From Gnetum montanum (Eukaryota; Streptophyta; Gnetopsida; Gnetales; Gnetaceae), in contig MNCI01018059.1 of the NCBI GenBank assembly GCA_015680685.1, positions 1,318,984 through 1,382,983 of the forward strand: 64,000 nucleotides of DNA. The letters run 5' to 3'. Made by a program: the position numbers and the translations under genes. The notes beneath the pieces were generated by a model. The model was given only the letters and a program-made list of their open reading frames with translations, did no database searches and was not told where the DNA came from. The first letter of the stretch is position 1. Each line of letters opens with the position of its first letter. Shown in pieces: positions 42,492-53,732 of this stretch.

Positions 42492-43250
42492 TGATGAGTC
42501 ATGGTCTGTCAGGTCCTTTTATTAGACCCCTGTTATCTAAACCCTGATACAAGATACCAAGTCTGATAGGTCCCAATATTGAACCCTTGTTATTGGACCC
42601 GCGATATCGCGGTTCCTATGTGAGCCTATAAATAAAAGGTAGCACACTTGGTTTTGAAATTAGTTCTTAGTCCCTTACCCAAAATCTTGCAGTTTTTCCT
42701 TTTTAGAGTTAGAATTATTTCTCATTGCATGCCCGCAGTGTGATGATTATAATAATACGACATCCTTTATTCGAGTGTGACATACTTGGACACACACATG
42801 ACCGACAATAAAGATCGAGATTACTTTATCATTGCATCATCAACTTAGCTTAATTAATTATTTATTTGTTATTTATTACTTTCTTAGTTAATATCTCTCT
42901 ACCCTTATCTCCTAGTAACGTAGAATGAGTACAACTTAATCACGAGAATTTAAGTGTGACTACTTGGTAACCCAGTGGCATACCTAGGCCATGCGCTTGG
43001 TAATCCCAGTGGTAGTTGTGCACAAGGTCCAAGATGTGTACGGATGATTAAAGAACGGATGCTCATCGCACTTAGGCTAGTTTAGATTCTCTCACCCTCT
43101 CTCTCCTAGCTTAGTTAATATTATTTCCCATCATACCTAGGAGTAGCATTAGTGTAGGAACACATCATACACCTCACTCTGGACTAAACCATATGTGACA
43201 AAGCTAATACTAGTCTAGGTGGGAAGACAATGAACTGCGACCTACAAGTA
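42492..43250 (+). repeat. Element E 3' LTR, truncated
   Basis: Matches the 5' LTR from TGATGAG to CCTACAAGTA and then stops; the last 100 or so bases are missing. Only one GATATC half-module remains (42601-42610). The sequence that follows is unrelated. Confidence 0.88.
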
Positions 43251-44170
43251 ACTTTAGCATTCTCTTTAGATTGTAATCTCTACCTTAAGGTATTTTATTT
43301 TTGAGTTGGTGCTTCTAGGACCTTAATGAGGTAGGTCATTCTTATGTTTGTTCTATTTTAGGACCTCACCTTTTCTAATAAGTACTTTCTTTTTAAGGTC
43401 ACGTCTCCTTGGTTGTAGACTTGGATGTGCATGTTTTGAGATTTCTTCCTCTTGTAATTAAGACCTATTGATATCTACTTTGATCTCCTCTTTGCTATTG
43501 TAAGATGATGTTGTGAACTCTCTTCTTACCCTCTTATGATCTTATGGATCTCTTATCTTGATGAGGTCAAGTGTCTACAATTAAATGCCTTAGATGATCG
43601 TGGTTTTATAGAATGTTGAAAGCATTCCAATTCCTCCTTGTTAGTGGGTTGAATGATTATTTGTGTGAATATATCTTTGTTGTCCATGTGTGTTTTGATA
43701 TGAATGATGTATATGCTTATGGTTATGATCTTACTCTTTAAAGCATTTGTAGACTATTACATCTTGTTAGTCCTTGACATCTTTGATTATGATCTCTAGA
43801 TGCATTGTATGACTTATGTGTTGCATATATCTCCCGCTAACTCTTTTTTTTTTTTTTTGAGTTGTCTTGGCCTTATAGGTAGCAAAAGTTTAGAAATCTT
43901 GAAATAGTGGAGACCTTAATTATTTTTGTAAGTTCTATTTCTTGAGGAAAGATAAGTGCTCTTGAGACCCTAATGAATTAATTACAATGTCTTAGATCCA
44001 TGACATTAGGATGTGAATTTATCAATACCAAAGTTGTATTAGAAAATTTTGATGCATAATGCTTTATTTGCCTCTTAGTACTTGAGTAAGCACTTATAGA
44101 GGATTATTGCTAGTTTTGAATCCCTTTATATTTTGGGCAAAAAGAAGGCATGGAGAAAAAATATTTGGTC
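43251..44170. other. Unassigned AT-rich DNA
   Basis: No domain, LTR end or RNA gene seen. A T-run lies at about 43847-43858. Confidence 0.4.
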
Positions 44171-44175
44171 TTGCT

Positions 44176-44285
44176 AGATACTAATGGCCTTAGAGTGGCC
44201 AATGCCTTGATATTCATTATGGTATGTATTGGATACTAATGGCCTTAGAGTGGCCAATGGTTTCATTATGGTATGTATTGGATAT
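44176..44285. repeat. Two-copy tandem repeat, about 55-bp unit
   Basis: GATACTAATGGCCTTAGAGTGGCC (written in part) followed by CATTATGGTATGTATTG occurs twice in direct order. The first copy has a few extra bases (TTGATA) in the middle. Confidence 0.85.
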
Positions 44286-46710
44286 TCTAATAGCGCTCTA
44301 ACATTACTCATTTCACTTTGCAAGTTCTGATGGTAGATTTTGGTGGTATCAATGTTTTAGATGATAGTGTATGCTTAGAAAAAGGTTTTTAGATCAAAAT
44401 TGCACATTTTTTTTTCTACTCTTGACAACCTCAAACCTTATCCTTAAGATGGGCTTGGGCAATGTGTCCTCCAACCTATTAGACCTAGGTAGTTTTTCCT
44501 TTTGATACATGCCATATCTACCTAATATTGTTCTTGCTCTATGTATATTCTCCCATACTAATGTAATAACATTGTTATGAGTAGTTCATGTATGAAGAAA
44601 AAACATTTTTCCATTTTTGTTGATTTTTATATTTCCCATGTTTTAGGCCTTCACTAAACTTTATGAAGAGGATAAGTCCTATAAACAATGTTCCCTGTGT
44701 AGCTGGATCCTTCTATGGACAACTTACCTTGCTCCATTATAGTAGGTATCCAATTTGTAAAATGAGACATCTAAGAGATTCTTGACTTATTCTACCAAGT
44801 TTTTAAATCTATATTTTTGAGGCCTATGGCATGTTCTTGATTATGGTATTTGAAAAACTTGGTGGTATGCTTTCATGGGTGATAGTTCCATGTTTTTGTG
44901 GTATGATCTAATCTCAGACTTTACTTTGAGGATCCCATGATTTAGCATTTACCTCTTCTAGATTTTAATAGTGTTTTTATGGAGCAAGATCTTTTTGAGA
45001 TGAGGTCTTGCAAGTTCATTACTAGGGCTAAAAAATAAATCTTGGTGAACATTTAAATTGATTACCAAAAAATCATCTCATTGATGGGTGGCAAGTAAAA
45101 CTTCAAAGGGTCTTGGTTGGACTTGTAAGAGAGAAGCATGTTCTCTTGCGTAGGTATGAAACTATGTAGAAGGATAAGTTTCTTAGACCCAATAAAGGAA
45201 TAAACCTAAGGATCTCCATGTGACATTAGTCCTTTGGGTTGGCCTTATCCCTCTTATCATGGAGTAGGGATGGTTTCTTAGCTTCACAAGTGTTCTTTGC
45301 ATTTCATGCGAGGTCTTAGTTGGAGGAATGTAATAGGTCTTTGGGGTTGGTACCTTCCTTTAAGCTTGGTATCATTTGAGGTAGGTCACTTCCATAATTT
45401 GATGGAGTTTTAACCTATATAAGAAGTGTACTCTTGAAGGTTATCCTAGGCTTTGCTCTGAGGTCATTGCTTCTTTTGTGTGGGGGAGAATTGTTAAAAA
45501 GGTCTCAGGATTAGTGGTTCCCCTAGTTACTTCCCATGATTTGAAGATCATGTAACACTTTGAGTCTTCCATCCATGGCACTTAAGTATTAAGAAAGCCA
45601 CTCTGACTTGGCAATCCCAAGAAAAGCCCCATATAATACTCTTAGTTCTACATACATGGAAATCAAGTGTTAAGAAGGAACACCACCTTGTTTCCCCTTC
45701 TTTGTTCCCCTCATCATTCCTTTATATAGGAGAACTGCATGGGGCTTGATTTTGTAGTGATCACAAATATGTACATTAGCCTAGATTGGATAGTTCAAGT
45801 GTGCCTTTGCACCAACCTTGTATTAGATTGTGAGGGGTCTAGGGCTAAGACACTCCCTATAGATACATAATCATTCTCCATCAATGGTATCTACAGGATA
45901 TACATAACTTATAAGGACTCAATTGCATTGTGTGTTCCTTTTTTGATGGTGAAGTGAACGCATTGCTTGCTTGGAGGTCTTCCACCCTAGGTTCATTGGA
46001 TTTAAGGGAATTGCTTAGGATGCTAGACAACATTGAGAAAATGTTGTTACATGAACTTTACCCTTGCATGTGGATATGCTCAACTATCAAAAATCCATGA
46101 GTGCAATGTAATGTTGTCACATGCGCTACCTATTTGACATTGCATTCATGAAAATTAATAGCTACATTTAAGGAAATGACATACATCTAAAATATTTACA
46201 TGTATAACTAATATATTTTCATAGATATACTCTTTAAGAATAGCATTTACATTCTTTCTTTTAAATCATGTTTTTTAAAAAATACAAATGTGGATGAGAA
46301 CTTGTGAACCTTGATTTCCTTCGACTATTGTGGATGAATTTCAAAAGTTCTCTTGCTATTATACTCATGTGATGCTTTTATCATTACTAAAGCTCAAACG
46401 TACATCTCTTAGTTGTTAATTAAGTTACTTTATTTAAGGAAAACATAATCAAATTACTAGTTAAGTTACAACACCATTTTTCATTTGGCAATGAGTTAAT
46501 AGTGTCCATTATAATAAAAGAATCTCTCCTAGAAAGAGGAAAAACTTTTACATAAGTGCTATAATACCTAAAATCCTTTATGATGCAAAATGTTAGACTA
46601 TAAAGAAGCATTAGGCTCAATGTGTCCATGTCTCATACATGTAAATTCTAGGGTCAATGTTGGGTATGACTACGAAATATTGAATTAACAAGTATGTTCA
46701 TATAAAACAT
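44286..46710. other. Unassigned AT-rich DNA
   Basis: 2.4 kb without a legible frame over about 70 codons and without repeats I can match elsewhere in the window. It may be very old transposon sequence. Confidence 0.4.
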
Positions 46711-47692
46711 TGATGAGCGATGAGTGTTCCCTATGCCTATCCATACAAATCACAAGCATGTACATGCAATCCATTTGAATTGCATGGATAGGACTAGTGT
46801 GATAACTAGATCATTAAGTGTTGATCACAATTTGTTATCTTCTCACTTCAACTTGTATTGGCTTTATCATGTATGGTTTATTCCAAAGTAAGGCATATGA
46901 TTATGATGTTGTTGGGACTATGAACTAAACTAAATAATAGCATAGAAATTAATTATTTAATTTAATTAATAATAAGAAGATAAATCTTAAGCTAACCAAA
47001 GAGTAATGAGTATTTGCTCTTAGCTTGTCATACATGTATTGAACTCACATAGCCATTGTTGGATTACTAAGTGTTATGCTACGAGGAAAACCAAACAATA
47101 ATGCTATTGGTATTATCAAGTGAACATGTGTTTATGCTCAAAACTAGTTGTGCTCATTTCACTAATTGATTAATGTACACGAAAATATAAATATTAACCA
47201 AGTACATGGAAACCAAATTACATTGAAACAAAATCTATTCTAAGTCAAAGTGCTGCAATGGATATGAATTAATCTCAATCTTATTTCCACTCATGAAATG
47301 TATTCAAGTACAATTCCACTTGAATAAGATGTCATACAATTGACTCAAATCTATGTTGCAAGCACTCACTGACTATATGCTAAGATTATGGAAGAAAATT
47401 GCAAGAGTTTAGCTACACTATTGAACAAATGGTGCCAAATATGCAACAGATGCTTGCATATTTATAGGTAAATAAGGAGACTGCATCAACACATATGCAT
47501 TGGTGCATCTCAAGCTATGTCGATGGGGACGCGTTGATGAGGCTACATCGAAACAACTACAATATAGTAGATGTGACATAGCATCTACGATATAGTAGCC
47601 AACTAAGAAGCATCAAGAGGGATGTGATGACACAGATGTGATTTAGCATCTATGATATTGTAGCCAAATAATATACTTAACAAATGATGCTT
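46711..47692 (-). repeat. Element F: diverged lone LTR
   Basis: Starts TGATGAGCGATGAG. It follows the LTR pattern of B, D and the G/H LTR on the minus strand: CCATACAAATCAC, TTATCTTC..AACTTGTATT, ATGTATGGTTTA, and AAGGCATATGA. The minus-strand TATA box is near 47455-47470 (CTATAAATA). Upstream of it the module appears twice as GATGTGAY.TAGCATCTAYGATAT.GTAGCCAA (about 47567-47600 and 47634-47667). No internal region or second LTR is visible, so it is a solo LTR or a fragment. The right edge at about 47692 is approximate. Confidence 0.65.
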
Positions 47693-49029
47693 CATTACAC
47701 ACCTTTATATTCTACTTAAGTTATATGAAAGTTTTGTATTGGCTATATATCCTCAAGGTACATATAGTCATCTAGTTTTGGTTCCAATACTCCATTCCCC
47801 TAAAGCTCAGGAGTTACTACCAACTTTTTCATCATAACTAAGACAAAACATTTCACCAAAGAGATTAATTTCATTATAGTGGTAAAAAGGATGTTAGACT
47901 TGTGAATTAATTTCACTAGGTATTTTTAATATAATGAGGTGAATCTGTGATTTCCTTCCTGGTAAATTTATAGGTACTGAAATTCTTCTTCTCTTTTAAT
48001 GCTCTTACCATTGCTTTTTCTCAAACCTAGATCTTTCTAGTTGTTAATCAAGCAAGTTGTCGATTAAGTTGCAATGTAATTGTTTAATTGAATATGGCTT
48101 ATTTAAAATAAATATATAAGATAGAACTTATTTTGCAAAATGTAATGAGCTTCTAGCTCATTATTTGAGAAGGATTTGAAGGCAAGACATTTGGAGCAGG
48201 TTTCCATCATTATGTTCTTGTTAAGTTGTTTAGAAGTATCATGTTGGCTATAGGTCTTAGGTGTACCTATGGTTAAATTGTATTGAGGTTTGACAATCCT
48301 ACCCTCTCAGGATAGTAATTGACCTTATATTTTACAATATTCAAAAAAAAATATTAATTACTTAGGCCTTTATATGTTTACGAGTTAGTGTGAACTTGTT
48401 CATTACAACTAGGACAACATTTCATCAAAGTGATTAATTTCATTTGTAGATAGTCCATCAGAGAAAATTCACATCAAACAAACATCAAATAGAAAGCCAA
48501 CTTTAATATAATGATTTGAATATGTGGTTTTTATTAACATCAAATAGACAACCTACTAGAGACATCAAATCTTTCTCTCACCTTAATGCATTAAATATTG
48601 ATGGAATAAAGACAATTTTACATGTGTTTAATCCACCATCATTGTCATCATTATCCTAGCCTTATCCCAATTGCATGGGTTGGTTATATGAGTTATTTTA
48701 TGTCATTTGCTTTTAAGAAACAAATAAGCAATAATATCCAAATCTTGTTTGTCTTTCTTTATGCAAGGAAACCAACTATGTTTTACCTTACCTCTTTGTT
48801 AGTTTCTCTCAATTTTGATAATGTAACCTCTTTTAATAAGGGCATATTCTTGTCTATTTAACACATGACCAAATTATCTAATATAACTTTTCTCAAGTTT
48901 ATCATCTATGGGTGCTACTTTCAATTTTCCATGATTTGAAAGAACACCTATTTCTCATTATAGTGAGACTATGAGCTATGATCAAGCATTTAACAATGAA
49001 AATAAAATGAAACTCCTATGAATAAAAGA
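47693..49029. other. AT-rich DNA with a diverged direct repeat
   Basis: The stretches 47785-47960 and 48380-48535 share, in order, ACTA(A/G)GACAA..ACATTTCA.CAAAG and TTTAATATAATGA; they are old direct copies. A 79-codon frame at 48622-48861 has no family likeness. Nothing else seen. Confidence 0.45.
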
Positions 49030-49435
49030 GTTAGATTGATTTTTCTTAAGCACATTCAACACCCACTTTATCAAATACATCTCTACCATGTGTATCTAAT
49101 CCATACGAGTCTAGATAATTTTTTATCATAGTAATTAATGTTATGAAGTGAGACTATGGGTTATAATCAAACAAGCACATTCAACACCCACTTTATCAAA
49201 TACATCTCTACCATGTATATCTAATCCATACGGGTCTAAATAAATTTTTTATCACAGTAATTAACGTTATACCAAATACATCTCTACCACATGTATCTAA
49301 TCCATATGAGTCTAAATAATTTTTTATCACAGTAATTAACGTTATGAAGTGATCTAATCCATATGAGTCTAAATAATTTTTTATCACAGTAATTAACGTT
49401 ATGAAGTGAGACTATGGGTTATAATCAAACATTTA
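49030..49435. repeat. Complex local tandem repeat
   Basis: Units built from ATACATCTCTACCA.., CTAATCCATA.G.GTCTA, TTTTTTATCA.AGTAATTAA.GTTAT and GAAGTGAGACTATGGGTTATAATCAAAC occur about three and a half times, starting near 49047, 49171, 49265 and 49350, with different unit lengths. This is consistent with repeated unequal slippage or exchange. Confidence 0.8.
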
Positions 49436-49492
49436 CCGGTGAAAACAAAATGAAAATGAAAATAAATGATTGCCTCGATTTTTGAGGTCAGC

Positions 49493-49496
49493 AAAA
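49493..49496 (-). terminator. Pol III terminator of tRNA-Ser
   Basis: TTTT on the minus strand four bases past the tRNA 3' end, the usual Pol III stop. Confidence 0.75.
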
Positions 49497-49500
49497 TGAT

Positions 49501-49582
49501 CGTCGCCTGAGAGATTCGAACTCTCGCGGGGAAACCCCATGTACTTAGCAGGCACACGCCTTAACCACTAAGCCAAAGCGAC
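49501..49582 (-). tRNA. tRNA-Ser (anticodon GCU)
   Basis: An 82-nt class II tRNA without intron. The acceptor stem is GTCGCTT with AGGCGAC, with G discriminator. The D arm contains GGCTTAGTGGTTAAGGC (A box). The anticodon loop CTGCTAA gives GCT (49547-49549), on stem TGTGC/GTACA. The long variable arm GGGGTTTCCCC is typical of tRNA-Ser. The T arm is GAGAG TTCGAAT CTCTC (B box). CAA lies 4-6 bases upstream (49586-49588), the plant Pol III initiation motif. TTTT lies just downstream. All parts are intact, so it is probably an active nuclear gene; organellar origin is not indicated because promoter and terminator are of the nuclear type. Confidence 0.95.
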
Positions 49583-50182
49583 AAGTTGAAAGTGTGCTAC
49601 TGATTAAATTGATAGCATAAATCTTAGTTGCACCGCTGTACACTGCAAAGTTTATAGGTACATGAAGGGTCAAAGCTAAAGTGCATCACATATTTGAAAT
49701 TCCAAGCCTTTGCTGCTGCTTGTTGTGGGTCCAATTCCGTGAACATGAATGATTTGTGTAAAGGCGTGAGCTCGTGAGTCCGAATTGAGTTCTGTTGTCA
49801 CGTGGGCCCCGCCGTGCAACGAGTTGCTTGTCTGCATCTTACCACGTACGTAAGGCTTTGATTGGGAGCGATTAAGGTGCTTGGCACTTTTGCAGGGAAG
49901 TGAAGATCCATTTCTAATAGTTACCCTCCGTTGCCAACTTGCAATTGAATCAAGCCAGAAATTATATCAACCGTAGAAGTAACAAATCCAACTTTAAATA
50001 ACCTTATTTACATTTACTAAATTAGGGGTAATTTGAATAAGGACTTGTTTATGGATATTTAAAAATTTTGAATGTATTTTGTGGCAAAAAATTTCAAATA
50101 GAAGTATGTGGGTGACAATTTCTGCCTTGCCTAAAATAATTGTAATATAAGTACACTGCAAGATATATAACTCAACATTGCC
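49583..50182. other. Flank of tRNA-Ser, no other gene seen
   Basis: The first 300 bp are less AT-rich with several CpGs and contain ACGTGGG and CACGTACGTAAG; this may be unique host DNA. No coding likeness. Confidence 0.4.
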
Positions 50183-50252
50183 TACTAGAATTCAACCCAC
50201 AAGTTGGAACTTTCAAATCAAGATCTTACCACTAGGTTAACACCTCATTGTT
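50183..50252 (-). repeat. tRNA-derived SINE-like copy 3
   Basis: Minus strand: GTTAACCTAGTGGTAAGATC (A box) and GTGGGTTGAATTCTAGTAGG (B box) at the normal spacing. Same family as copy 1. The 3' tail to the left, beyond about 50183, is not clearly delimited. Confidence 0.6.
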
Positions 50253-50475
50253 ACGAGATCCAAAATATGGTACAATTCATGGTCTTCTAATGTCCTATGT
50301 AGATGCACAACTCATGTGAGCTAAGTTTTGTACTTAATAACATTTAACAAAGTGGTCAAGTTAAACTTATACCTCTCTTTTTCGCATACAAAGAATTTCA
50401 AGCCCAATCACATGGCATGGTTTATTTTTTTCTTTCTAAACGCGGTATAGTTTATGATAATAATTTTAACAAAAG

Positions 50476-50622
50476 CCATGATAGTTTACTTAAGTGGTTA
50501 GTTCATTGTCTTGTTAGGCAAGGGGTTGCTAGTTTGAGTCACACTTAAGGCATTGTTATATTCCTATATAATTCTTCTAAAGTTTTTATTGGATGTATGT
50601 CTTGGGGTGCACTTAAAGGATC
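50476..50622 (+). repeat. tRNA-derived SINE-like copy 4
   Basis: TTTACTTAAGTGGTTAG (A box), GTCTTGTTAGGCAAGGGG, GCTAGTTTGAGTCACAC (B box) and a tail ending CTTGGGGTGCACTTAAAGG. Same family as copy 2. It stops within about ten bases of where element G begins. Confidence 0.6.
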
Positions 50623-50757
50623 TCATTTTGAAAATTTTTCTAACTTTGCAATCATAATAAGATAAGAACTTGATCTAACCAAGAAGACGGGAAGGATAAG
50701 GAATCACTGAACATCAATTTAAACACTTTAATAATTTCAAACTCTTGTTGATTATAG

Positions 50758-53539
50758 ATGATCCCAAAGAGACCAACAACTAAAGGACCTTCCCAACATG
50801 GGAGTAAAAGACCAAGAGGTTGCGGGAGAGGCCAAGTAAGAGAATAAACTCCCTAAGTAGAATATGCAAAGCAAGAGGCCCAATCATACAGCATTCATCA
50901 ATAAACTCTTGTCCTCGAGCATTCAGCCCAAGGAGAGGCAGAAGTCCCATGAGCACTTGAACAAGGACAGTGCCTCACGTTGTCTCCAAAATGCCTCTAG
51001 GCCATACAAGAAAAAGTCATCATGTCCATGGTCATTGTGGAATTAAAATTTGGTTCTTTTATGGAGTTTTCTCTAGAAGAAGTGAAGATGCAACTCCAAG
51101 CGTCTCCCCTATGGCTCACACTATCCAATAGTGCTGAATAGTATTTGGGAGGAACCTACCGATTTTGGCAAAATCAATAAGCTAATGCTATAGTAAAAAT
51201 TGAAGGAGTCTCTGTGTCGTATGCAGTAGAAGAAATTGCCAAAGCCCTTAACATTCCAAATAAAGGAGCTAATGTGGCACACATTTCAACAAGGTCAGAC
51301 ATCGATGCTAAGAGGCTATGGTTACAAAGGGCATACAAAAAAGAAGACAAGGATTACAATGAGATCACAATCAAAGAAAAGATATACTTCAAGATTAGAA
51401 CCTACCATTTGTTTATGACTAAAAAGGCTCAATAGAATATCCAAATATGATGCTAGAGGAAGTACCATTTTGATGGAAAAATTTAATGTCAACAGCACCC
51501 ATTTATTCTTCCTTGAAATCCAAAGGCGATTTGAAGAGAAAAAGGTAGGGAAGTTGACACTTCCATTTCTTTGCCTCATCAAAAAGTTATGTCGACAAGC
51601 TGGAATCCTACGATATACCAATGATGTCCTAGGAAAGGGCCAATATGCTTCCTACATAAAGATGTTTAAGTTGGTGCCACAAAAGAAAGACCAAGTAGAA
51701 AAACCATCAAGCATCGAGGGAGTTACAAGTTTCACTCTTGCTGGTAAGATTCTAGCTAACAGACCTAGCAGCTAGCCACAAGTTGAGTAGCAGCAACAAC
51801 AACAACAAATTCCACTACCGCCACCACAAGACTACATGTCGTCTATGAGCCATCTAAAAAAAATCATAGATACAATAAGTTGGGGAACAAGGGAAGGAAC
51901 CAATCTATATAAAGTAAGAGAGAGCTTTGTCAGGCCCATCACATCCATAGATCTAGCAAGCAAGTAGGTGTCACTGCAAATAGGAGGAGAGGATGACTGT
52001 GTGTAACAAATCTTAGGGAATGTTGCATCGTTCCAAGTCATGCTAGAAACAGATGAAGGAGCCACAGTTGTGGTTACACAACACCACGATGCAACAAGTG
52101 CAGCTAAAGTTATAATAACAAACCGCATCAAAGAATCATTTAATATTCTTGTTGTGCCACTGACTAATATTTTTGGAGCAAGAGATGCTCAAATGCTTGC
52201 CAGTACCTCAATGATTCCTACAGAATAGGAGAATATACTAGACAAACTACTGCAAATAGGCTAGGTCATGCAGAATTTGTTTGATATTCCAAGTAATATC
52301 ACTATAGTATAGTTTGATTTAATTACCACAAAGGAAAAGTTGGTCATGGTAGAAACCAGAGCTAAACATGTTAAAAATGAAGTATAGAGGTTGCAAGAAG
52401 AACTAGTTGCCTTAAGAGTAGAATGAAGAAACCCTATACAATTTGTAGCACCAAACCAACTCAATTAGTTAAAAACCGACCATGTGAGGCACCTAATTGA
52501 TCACAACATGAAGATGAAAAAAGAGAAGGAGAAGGCAATGTGGGATGCATCAATGGCCAAAGCCCAAACATAAGCACATGCTAAAGCACTCATAGCCTTA
52601 GAGGAAGAGAACAAACAACTTGCTATTGACAATGCTAGGTTGACAAACATAGAAAAGTAGAAAAATGTTTTTGAAGAAAGCATTTAATAGCTCAGAAAAT
52701 AACTTGTTAGAGTCAACCAAAATATAAGTTGCTTGGCTAGGGAAAATCGAAAGTTATCACTGGAAGAAGTCCACATCATCCATCAAAAGTCCATAATTGA
52801 AATAAGTGCATGGTAGAATGAGGCCAAGAAACATGAGCAATTGAAGGAGCATTTCAAACACTAGGTGGACATGTATAAGTAAATCAATGACAAAGAAACA
52901 CAAATTGCGAAGACAAAAATTAGTTCCCTCTCTACTCAAAATCTAGATTGGCAATCCATCTTGGATAGTCTTGCCCATGTCCACCAGGCCAAGGTGAAGA
53001 ATAAAGATTTGAAGATAGAGGACCTAACAGAATACATGGCATTAGCAAAACTTTGCTATGCTAACCTGGCCATGTTAATAGTAGGAAAGCCTTAGAATGA
53101 GCTCAGGCAGTAGGTAGCAACAATCTACGTGATGTATGAGAAGCAGTTTGCTAACTCAAAGGATGCATTGTAAAAATTACATGTGGAAAACTCAGAGCTA
53201 GAAATTATCAAGGCTAGCTAACAAGGTTAGAGGGATGTAGCAGCAAACTCAGTGCTTCAAATGTCAAATTATCAAGAAGTTAGAAAGATGACTAGAGCTT
53301 TTGAAGAGAAAAAGAGGTAATTTACAACTTGGTACGTGAAAGCCAACAAAATGTTTTTGTAGTTACCATGTCCATGGGATGTACCTACTCCATCCAACAT
53401 TGCTCAACAAGCATGGATGGTACATGACCTAAGGACAAAATAGGAAATTCTTCAAGCACTCCTAAATAGATATCAATTTCAAAATCTTGACAACAAGGGA
53501 AAGAAGCCAATGGAAGAGCCTCTATCACCTAGAACATGA
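50758..53539 (+). pseudogene. Element G ORF2, coiled-coil accessory protein (broken)
   Basis: ATG at 50758, straight after TTGATTATAG. N-terminus MIPKRPTTKGPSQHGSKRPR. The globular part has EEIAKALNIPNKGANVAHIS, YFKIRTYHLF and LTLPFLCLIKKLCRQAG (51214-51720). A GATVVVTQHHD block follows (about 52056-52090). From about 52330 to 53340 it is rich in Glu, Lys and Gln with heptad spacing, including HQAKVKNKDLKIEDL. The end is WYVKANKMFL.LPCPWDVPTPSNI and EEPLSPRT then TGA. Stops occur at about 51433, 51775, 51967, 52228 and many later places. It is colinear with D and H over its whole length, which is the main evidence that this is a real protein family. Role unknown. Confidence 0.75.
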
Positions 53540-53724
53540 ACTACATCGAGCTACTTCAAATTTTGTTTTGTCATGTAACTATCTCATTTTGTAAAAACAT
53601 CACTATGGTATTCTAAGTCATGGAAATAGTTAGTTAGTCATGTCAAGTTAAATCCACCTCCTAATTTTATAAGGGAGTATATCTTCATTTTATTTTAACT
53701 CAAAGACAAGTTTCCAATTAGTCA

Positions 53725-53732
53725 TGGGGATA
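53725..53732 (+). promoter_or_regulatory. Element G polypurine tract
   Basis: TGGGGATA in TTAGTCATGGGGATA|TGATAAAG, directly before the LTR. Confidence 0.7.

Larger units (their letters stand above)
38749..43250 (+). mobile_element. Element E: deleted gag + ORF2 gypsy element
   Basis: Plus-strand relative of D. The 5' LTR (38749-39624) runs straight into the middle of gag, so the primer site and gag N-terminus are deleted. Gag end, spacer with both conserved blocks, an ORF2 stub, polypurine tract and a 3' LTR truncated at 43250 follow. No pol. The internal promoter seen in D and H is missing. No target duplication can be tested because the right end is lost. Confidence 0.88.

Noticed and set aside
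43251-46710. A hidden LINE or DNA transposon
   Set aside because: I looked for RT, endonuclease and transposase motifs and inverted ends in all frames and found none I could support.
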